A stretch of DNA of 27,823 bases from CAYVUM01 sp964619055 (GTDB lineage: Bacteria > Pseudomonadota > Alphaproteobacteria > Rhodospirillales > Defluviicoccaceae): assembly GCA_964619055.1 (NCBI GenBank), contig CAZUDB010000049.1:1-27823 (forward strand), read 5' to 3'. Each line of letters begins with the position of its first letter. Position 1 is the first letter of the stretch. Positions 22,477 to 27,823 of the stretch are shown in pieces. The notes below the pieces were generated by a model. That model worked only from the letters and a program-made list of their open reading frames with translations. It did no database searches and was not told the origin of the DNA. The translations under genes were made by a program, and so were the position numbers.

Positions 22477-22554
22477 GCGGACCTTGCGACCAGAAGGCCC
22501 AGTTAAGCTCGGCATGGGCATTGTTGACGTGCGGCTTGGCTGTCACGAAACGAC

Positions 22555-23463
22555 CTAAAATCGTGCCCGGAATGCGGCGCCCAAAATTGGCGCCGGGTCG
22601 TAATTCTGCTCTTCAATGCGATTTCCGTCCGGGTCTTCCACGCGCAGGCGCCCGAACAGTTCGGCCCCCGCGAAGGCACTGACGCTCCCGGCCGGCCATG
22701 GACGATATTCCACCGACGCAACCAGCGGGAAGCTGCGGTCCTCGCCAATCCCCAGTGGTGATGACGCATCTTCGTTCAGGCGCGAACGCAGGGTTTCGAA
22801 TCGCCCGCTCACACCGAGACGCACCTCCTCCGTTGCCTTCCAGGACAGCGTCAAACCGGGCCCGCGCGTGGCTGCGAGACCACGCCCCGTAGACAGATTC
22901 AGGCGGTCCGTAATGTCCCAGTCAATCGCGATGATCGGAAACACGCTGACGCCGCCGCCGAGCTTGCTGAACACGCCGATACCAGGACCAATGGCGAAGC
23001 TCGGACTGAATCGCCACGTAGCCCCCAACAACGCGCCCTCCGTTCGCCCCTTATCCAACGACGCTCCGCTTTCGATGTTGGTCCGCAGGGAAGGAATAAT
23101 GATGACGTCGAGGGCTTCCGTCGGCGCGAAGCGGATCGGCAGGCTGACCCGAAAGTTGCGAAGGATCCGCCAGGGCTTGCCGCCGGCGACGTTGGTTGAA
23201 TCGGAGAAGTTGTAACGGTCCTCGCCACCACCGACGGAGAGGGACACGCTGTTTCGGCGGTTCCAGGCATATCCGATGCTTGGCTGCACGAACCAGCGCG
23301 AGACCGTGAAGCTCCCGGCGTCATCCAAGGCGGTGTTGAACTGGTAAGCTCCACCCCCCTGAAGAGCGAATTGCCAGCTTCCCTCATGCACCTGCTCGGC
23401 GCAGACGGCAGAAAACGGCAGGCACATGGCCGCCAAAACAAGGACGCCAGCAAAGCGGCCCAT
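22555..23463 (-). CDS. Outer-membrane beta-barrel protein (DUF6268-like)
   Basis: 302-residue exported protein. A signal peptide spans about residues 1-22 (hydrophobic core, cleavage after SAVCA). The mature part consists of alternating-hydrophobic strands, many ending in aromatic residues, and finishes in AAFRARF with a C-terminal Phe, the usual outer-membrane assembly signal. Composition and length fit the DUF6268 barrel group; this assignment is from pattern, not search. AGGGAGAG about seven bases before ATG 23463 fixes the start. It converges on the Asp-box gene with 78 nt between them, in which no feature was seen. Substrate or function unknown. Confidence 0.7.
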   Translation of the reverse strand: MGRFAGVLVLAAMCLPFSAVCAEQVHEGSWQFALQGGGAYQFNTALDDAGSFTVSRWFVQPSIGYAWNRRNSVSLSVGGGEDRYNFSDSTNVAGGKPWRILRNFRVSLPIRFAPTEALDVIIIPSLRTNIESGASLDKGRTEGALLGATWRFSPSFAIGPGIGVFSKLGGGVSVFPIIAIDWDITDRLNLSTGRGLAATRGPGLTLSWKATEEVRLGVSGRFETLRSRLNEDASSPLGIGEDRSFPLVASVEYRPWPAGSVSAFAGAELFGRLRVEDPDGNRIEEQNYDPAPILGAAFRARF

Positions 23464-24228
23464 GAAGACTCTCCCTATTCAAACTGAATCTCGAACGACA
23501 CCCGACGTTAGGTTCGGATCTCCGGGTGTGTCGCCGTGTCCAGACCCGGCCCTGTTTTAGCCCGCTCGATCCTATGGCTCAATTGTGGCGGTGACCTTTC
23601 GTCGCATATACAGCCCTATATACACCAGAGACGAGAAGATGATCTGGTCGAGCTCGCCAAAATGGGATCGATGTCGTATGTCAAAAAAAAAGTCCAGTGA
23701 CCTTCCTGTTACAATGCGCCAAATCTGTTTTTTTGCTGCATACGACACCGTACGCAGCTATCTTTTTGATCATGATTTTCAAAACTTAGTATTTTTTCCA
23801 CGAAAATGACCATTCATTTTCTTATGTTGCATCAATCCTGACCGAACATTTGAAGAAATTACGCGACAGTGGGGTGGCTTGGTAGTTGCCGGCGGGGCTC
23901 GCCACAGTGTCTCACAGTGGTCGCCAGTCAGCGATACCGGTCCCCCGGGGCTAACCTTCGCCCGATCGGCGTGACCGGCCCAAACGAGGAGGTCTCCTCG
24001 CGGACAACACCTCATGACCGCATGACGATTCGCCATATCGCGCGGTGGAAACGAATGGAATACAAGGCACGCGCGGCCCCTGGACCGATCAAGTCGGCGA
24101 CGTGCACCTGTAAACGCTGAAATTCTTCACCCAATCCAAATTCTATTTATCAGGTCTTTCAGGCAACACCCGGTCCGCGATATAGGAATTGCCGTTCGCC
24201 CATGTTGATCGCAAAGGAGTTTCTGGTC
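23464..24228. other. 765-nt gene-free gap with AT-rich core
   Basis: No convincing gene was found. The stretch at about 23600-23870 is much richer in A/T than the rest of the window, with runs of A9 near 23685, T7 at 23728-23734 and T6 near 23794. It should hold the promoter of the minus-strand barrel gene and of the plus-strand DUF2934 gene. A 74-codon open frame at 23585-23809 has no ribosome site or protein-like pattern. From 23870 to 24228 the base composition returns to normal. The atypical composition may mark transferred DNA or a silencing target. Confidence 0.5.
23735..23767 (+). terminator. Orphan terminator-like hairpin in the AT-rich gap
   Basis: GCTGCATACG (23735-23744) pairs with CGTACGCAGC (23749-23758) with one A-C mismatch and an ACAC loop, followed by TATCTTTTT (to 23767). 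No plus-strand protein gene ends upstream, so it may end an unannotated small RNA or be an isolated hairpin. Confidence 0.4.
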
Positions 24229-25047
24229 ATGAGCGAAAAGACCAAGAAGATCGCCGAGGACGTGCAAGCTCGCATTCGCGAGGCCGCGTATCTCATGTGG
24301 GAATCGGCAGGACGGCAACACGGCATGGCCGTCGACTACTGGCTGGCGGCGGAGCATCACGTGCTATCCACGGTAGAAGCTGCCGCAAGTCTCATGAGGC
24401 CAAAGGCACGGCAGACTTCGGAGGACAAGCACGAGGCCTCGGCTTCGACACCGGCAAAGCCACCGCAAGCCGCGCCAGCGGAGCCACCATCAAAGCCCGA
24501 ACCGAAGCCGGAACCGAAGTCGGCCGCCCCCGCCCCTCAGCAGCGAGAGCCGACACCAACGGCTTCGGCGGCCCCCAAGCCGGCCGCAGCACCAGTCCAG
24601 ACGCCATCCACTCCCGAGCCGGCGGCCGCAAAATCGCTCGCTGACATTGACATTCGTGAAATTGAAGGGATCGGCCCGGCTTATGCGAAGAAGCTGGCCG
24701 CCGCCGGCATCACTTCGCCCGAGCAGTTGCTGAAAGCCTGTGCCACGGCCAATGCGCGCGACAAGGCGGCTGAGAAATCAGGGATCTCCCTCAAGCAACT
24801 GGTGCGGTGGGCGACCATGGCCGACCTGATGCGCATCGGTGGCGTTGACGGCAACATGGCCGAGCTTCTCGAAGCAGCGGGAGTGACCGCGGTTCAGGAC
24901 CTGACGAATCACAGCCCGGGCGACCTGGCAAAATCTCTTCGGTCCATCAATGCCGCAAAGAACTTAAGCGGCGAAACGCCAAGCCCAAAGGCGCTGACCG
25001 GCCTTATTGAGCAGGCGAAAGCCCTGGAGGCGCGGCTGACTCTCTGA
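24229..25047 (+). CDS. DUF2934 and helix-hairpin-helix (DUF4332-like) fusion protein
   Basis: 272-residue protein. Residues 15-45 are a DUF2934 domain (RIREAAYLMWESAGRQHG, then DYWLAAE). Residues 60-135 are a Pro/Ala/Lys-rich flexible linker. Residues 140-260 hold two helix-hairpin-helix-like motifs, IEGIGPAYAKKLAAAGI (145-161) and IGGVDGNMAELLEAAGV (203-219), as in DUF4332 proteins. The HhH part suggests nucleic-acid binding or protein docking. ATG 24229 is chosen because AAAGGAG lies nine bases upstream; an earlier in-frame ATG (24202) precedes that site. It converges on the GapR-like gene with 29 nt between. Role unknown; a DNA-associated structural role fits the neighbour. Confidence 0.75.
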   Translation: MSEKTKKIAEDVQARIREAAYLMWESAGRQHGMAVDYWLAAEHHVLSTVEAAASLMRPKARQTSEDKHEASASTPAKPPQAAPAEPPSKPEPKPEPKSAAPAPQQREPTPTASAAPKPAAAPVQTPSTPEPAAAKSLADIDIREIEGIGPAYAKKLAAAGITSPEQLLKACATANARDKAAEKSGISLKQLVRWATMADLMRIGGVDGNMAELLEAAGVTAVQDLTNHSPGDLAKSLRSINAAKNLSGETPSPKALTGLIEQAKALEARLTL

Positions 25048-25076
25048 TCTTTGTTACCGTTCCCGAGTCGCTCCCG

Positions 25077-25403
25077 TCAGATCTCCGGGCTCATGCCATG
25101 GGGATCGGCGCGCTCCATGTCCGCCGCTGGCTCGTTCAGAACCACGTCCAGGGGTGTGCCAGTGGCATGGGCGTAAAGAACCAGGTCGTTCAGCAGCACG
25201 GCTTCGGTTTCCGCCTTGCGCCGGTTGCGGCGGATGGCGACCAGTTTCGTCAAGGCCTGGACGTTGAAGCCCTCGGCCTTGGCCTCTGCCTTCATGTCCT
25301 TCAAGTCGTCGCGCAGGCCATCGATCTCATCCAGCAGTCGCTCCATCCGTTCGGCGAAAGCGATCAGTTTGGCGGCCGTTGCGGTGTTGGTTCCGATCGT
25401 CAA
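25077..25403 (-). CDS. GapR-like nucleoid-associated protein (DUF2312)
   Basis: 108-residue protein of the DUF2312 family, whose Caulobacter member GapR binds overtwisted AT-rich DNA and helps replication and segregation. The core is a coiled coil with IAFAERMERLLDEIDGLRDD, then KDMKAEAKAEGFNVQALTKL and VAIRRNRRKAETEAVLLNDL, matching the family order. It is longer than typical GapR (about 89 aa) by an acidic tail ending DPHGMSPEI. The start is TTG 25403, the only plausible initiator before the family N-terminus, with AGGGAG seven bases upstream. A much longer frame running to 26591 on this strand is antisense to the cytochrome gene and is not credible. It may be a second GapR paralogue. Confidence 0.85.
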   Translation of the reverse strand: MTIGTNTATAAKLIAFAERMERLLDEIDGLRDDLKDMKAEAKAEGFNVQALTKLVAIRRNRRKAETEAVLLNDLVLYAHATGTPLDVVLNEPAADMERADPHGMSPEI

Positions 25404-25409
25404 TCCAGT

Positions 25410-25415
25410 CTCCCT
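25410..25415 (-). promoter_or_regulatory. Ribosome-binding site fixing a TTG start
   Basis: AGGGAG on the minus strand, six to seven bases before TTG 25403. No ATG or GTG lies in frame nearby, so this site decides the start of the GapR-like gene. Confidence 0.7.
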
Positions 25416-25532
25416 GTCACAAGGTGATGGCCGAACCGCTGGCCACCGGGCCCTTGTCCTGGCATGTTCGCCCCATGGCCGCAAGGGACCACGTGCTAGG
25501 ACGCGCCGGTCGGATGCTAGCGCAGTCCCACC

Positions 25533-27823
25533 ATGGGTAGGCGCCTGCGGCGTCTGGTCGTTTCTGACCGATGGTCCGCGACCCATTTTCGGTGCATCGC
25601 GCTTCGTATCGTCGCGTGCTTCGGCTTGCTTCTTGCTGCGATCGGTCCGCTGCACGCCCTGCCGGCCCATGTCGGCAGCGAGACCTGTCGGACCTGCCAT
25701 GCCGCGACGCACGACGCTTGGCGCGGCTCCCACCATGGCCTGGCCATGCAGCCGGCCACGGCGGAAACGGTGTTGGGAGATTTCGCCGATGTCACAGTCG
25801 AGCACGCCGGTGTAGAGACTCGGTTCTTTCGCCGTGGCGATGCCTACTGGGTCGAGACGGAAGCGGCCGATGGCTCTCGCAAGGCCTTCGAGATCGCCTA
25901 CACGTTTGGCGCTGTCCCGCTGCAGCAGTACCTGATCGGCTTCCCCGACGGCCGCTATCAGGCCCTCACCGTTGCTTGGGACACGCGGCCCGTCGAGGCC
26001 GGAGGGCAGCGCTGGTTCCATCTCTATCCGAACGAGGCCATTCCGCCGGGCGACGAGCTGCACTGGACGGCACCGGCCCACACCTGGAACTTTGCCTGCG
26101 CCGAGTGCCATTCCACCAACCTGCAGAAAGGCTACGATGCCGCGCAAGACACCTATCGCACCACGTGGTCGGAGATCAATGTGGCGTGCGAGGCGTGCCA
26201 TGGCGCGGGCGGCGATCATGTGGCGGCCGCGGCCGCTGCGCGAGAGGCCGGTTTGCCGTTGGAGCCGTCGCAGCTTGGTCTGACCGTCGCTCTCGGCGGA
26301 CCCGGCCGTTGGCACCTCGCCCCGGATGCCCGTATCGCGACCTTTGAAGAGCCGTCGGCCGGCGTCTCCGAGGTCGAGCATTGCGGACGCTGTCATGCGC
26401 GCCGCAGCCAGATCACCGACGACTATGAACCCGGCCATCCCCTGTCCCACACCCACCGCGTCCAGTTGTTGAATGACCGCTACTACCATGCCGACGGCCA
26501 GATCCTGGACGAAGTTTTCGTCTACGGCTCCTTCAAGCAAAGCCTCATGCACGTGGCCGGGGTCACCTGCAGCGACTGTCACGAGCCCCATAGCTTGCGA
26601 TTACGGGCCGAGGGTGATGGCGTCTGTACCGCGTGCCATGCGAACTGGGCGTACGCGACACCGGACCATCACTACCACCCGCTGAACACGGCGACGCCAA
26701 CCTGCGTGGACTGTCATATGCCGGCCCGCACCTACATGGTCGTGGACCCCAGGCGCGATCACAGCTTTCGCATTCCGCGACCGGACCTGTCTGTCGCCAT
26801 CGGCGTGCCCAACGCCTGCACCCAGTGCCATGCGGACCGGACGGACGATTGGGCCGCGCGCGCAGCCGAAACGTGGTATGGCGCCGACCGAAACCGGGGT
26901 CGCCAGCGTTTTGCCGCCGCTCTGCACGCGGGGCGAACCGGTGCCCCGGGGGCCGGGGAAATATTGGCGGCTTTGGCGGTCGACACCTCGGCGCCGGCAA
27001 TCGCGCGGGCGACCGCCCTGCAGGGGTTGGCCCGGTATTTGGCTCCCGACACTTGGCCGGCCGTTCAGGCGGGTTTGAGCTCGGGTGATCCGCTGATGCG
27101 ACGCGCGGCGGTGGAGTCCCTACAGCCCCTGCCCGCCCATCAGCGCTGGCAGCTGCTCAAACCTTTGCTCACGGACCCGATGCGGAACGTGCGCCTGGCC
27201 GCTGCAGCGGCGTTGGTGGACCTGCGCCCGGCGCAGTTGCCCGAGACCGAGCGCTCGATCCTGGAGCGCGGCTTTGCGGAGTATGTGGCCTCGGAACAAT
27301 TCAATGCGGATCGCGCCGAGCACTGGGTTAATCTCGCTCGCTTCCACGGCCTGCAGGGTGATGTTGTCGCGGCCGAAACCCACTTCGCCGAAGCGCGACG
27401 CCGCAATCGGCACTTCGTTCCGGCCTACGTCAACCAGGCCGATCTCTATCGCGCCCTCGGTCGCGAGGAGGACGGGGAACGCTTGTTGCGCGAAGGCCTG
27501 ACGCTCGTACCGACAGCACCCTCCCTCCACCATGCGCTTGGCCTGTTGCTGGTGCGGACCGAGCGCCGCGATGTGGCGTTGGAGTCGCTGGCGGCCGCCC
27601 ACCGGCTGGGCGCGGATCAGCCGCAATATGGCTACACCTACGGGGTTGCGCTCGACTCCGCCGGTGACCGCGAACAGGCCATCGAGGTGTGGGAGGATGT
27701 GGTTGCCCACGCCCCGAACCACCCCCCCACGCGCCAGGCCCTCGCCGTTGCCTTGCTGGAGATGGGCGAACCCGACCGCGCCCTTCCCCACGCCGAACAC
27801 CTGTTGGCCCTCATGCCGAACGA
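25533..27823 (+). CDS. Exported octaheme cytochrome c with HEAT-like and TPR regions (3' end outside window)
   Basis: The first 763 residues are present; no stop is reached. An N-terminal hydrophobic helix (about 27-42, cleavage near LPA) directs export. Eight CxxCH haem sites occur at residues 51, 189, 219, 284, 346, 365, 391 and 429 (CRTCH, CAECH, CEACH, CGRCH, CSDCH, CTACH, CVDCH, CTQCH). The start of the mature part, ETCRTCHAATHDAWRGSHHG, is typical of cytochrome c554-like multihaem proteins. Residues about 482-575 are HEAT-like helical pairs, and from about 600 onward are TPR-like pairs (ALGREEDGERLLREGL, AGDREQAIEVWEDV). Periplasmic electron transfer or a haem-based reductase is likely. 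The ATG at 25533 is the first in the open frame after a stop and gives a good signal peptide; no strong Shine-Dalgarno is seen. Confidence 0.85.
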   Translation, partial: MGRRLRRLVVSDRWSATHFRCIALRIVACFGLLLAAIGPLHALPAHVGSETCRTCHAATHDAWRGSHHGLAMQPATAETVLGDFADVTVEHAGVETRFFRRGDAYWVETEAADGSRKAFEIAYTFGAVPLQQYLIGFPDGRYQALTVAWDTRPVEAGGQRWFHLYPNEAIPPGDELHWTAPAHTWNFACAECHSTNLQKGYDAAQDTYRTTWSEINVACEACHGAGGDHVAAAAAAREAGLPLEPSQLGLTVALGGPGRWHLAPDARIATFEEPSAGVSEVEHCGRCHARRSQITDDYEPGHPLSHTHRVQLLNDRYYHADGQILDEVFVYGSFKQSLMHVAGVTCSDCHEPHSLRLRAEGDGVCTACHANWAYATPDHHYHPLNTATPTCVDCHMPARTYMVVDPRRDHSFRIPRPDLSVAIGVPNACTQCHADRTDDWAARAAETWYGADRNRGRQRFAAALHAGRTGAPGAGEILAALAVDTSAPAIARATALQGLARYLAPDTWPAVQAGLSSGDPLMRRAAVESLQPLPAHQRWQLLKPLLTDPMRNVRLAAAAALVDLRPAQLPETERSILERGFAEYVASEQFNADRAEHWVNLARFHGLQGDVVAAETHFAEARRRNRHFVPAYVNQADLYRALGREEDGERLLREGLTLVPTAPSLHHALGLLLVRTERRDVALESLAAAHRLGADQPQYGYTYGVALDSAGDREQAIEVWEDVVAHAPNHPPTRQALAVALLEMGEPDRALPHAEHLLALMPN

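Noticed and set aside
22575..22594. GGCGCC-type palindrome near the barrel gene's 3' end as a terminator
   Set aside because: It lies inside the coding sequence for the C-terminal strand (AILGAAF) and is explained by codon choice.
23585..23809. 74-residue plus-strand open frame in the AT-rich gap
   Set aside because: No ribosome-binding site, runs through a terminator-like hairpin, and shows no recognisable protein pattern.
25404..26591. Minus-strand open frame extending the GapR-like gene to 504 residues
   Set aside because: It is antisense to the haem-binding part of the cytochrome gene and has no domain pattern. The GapR-like domain starts only at the TTG at 25403, which has its own ribosome site.
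27120..27800. 226-residue minus-strand open frame
   Set aside because: Antisense to the HEAT/TPR part of the cytochrome; the plus-strand frame is clearly protein-like there.

Overview
The window looks like a high-GC chromosomal segment from an alphaproteobacterium, most likely of the Rhodospirillales type. The taxonomic hints are a GapR/DUF2312 protein, a LysR gene divergent from a DUF1127 gene, a VPLPA-CTERM surface protein and an Atm1-type ABC exporter. No rRNA or complete tRNA gene is present, so the placement is an inference from gene families.

Left part (1-5300): a PAPS-dependent sulfotransferase and a long glycine-rich, repeat-built surface protein with a VPLPA-CTERM tail lie on the minus strand, separated by a good terminator hairpin. 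Upstream of them, about 4590-5291 is an integration scar. It holds degenerate N- and C-terminal pieces of tyrosine recombinase (integrase) genes and two different tRNA 3'-end fragments, with no intact mobile element.

Middle part (5300-16900): a LysR regulator is divergent from a DUF1127 gene. Next comes a 941-aa protein with a central PHB-depolymerase-type esterase domain, an unusual N-terminal domain and three internal repeats. It converges on purB across a perfect hairpin. An Ntn-hydrolase (C45/acid-ceramidase-like) gene converges on, and overlaps, an MFS transporter. A phytase-like esterase gene is translationally coupled (GTGA) to an Atm1-family ABC exporter.

Right-middle part (16900-23500): after a frameshifted histidine-phosphatase remnant comes the most interesting locus, a tight three-gene operon. 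It encodes a soluble iron-sulfur subunit (one [2Fe-2S] and two [4Fe-4S] motifs), a FrdA/SdhA-like flavoprotein retaining the dicarboxylate-site residues but lacking the covalent-FAD histidine, and a NuoF-like NADH/FMN subunit. No membrane anchor and no NuoE are present. The simplest reading is a soluble NADH-linked fumarate reductase. Downstream is a coupled pair: a MoaD/ThiS-like small protein and a five-Asp-box beta-propeller protein. An outer-membrane beta-barrel gene faces it on the minus strand.

Right part (23460-27823): an AT-rich 765-nt gap contains an orphan terminator-like hairpin. It is followed by a DUF2934 + helix-hairpin-helix (DUF4332-like) fusion protein, a GapR-like protein using a TTG start, and an exported octaheme cytochrome c with HEAT-like and TPR regions that runs off the right edge.
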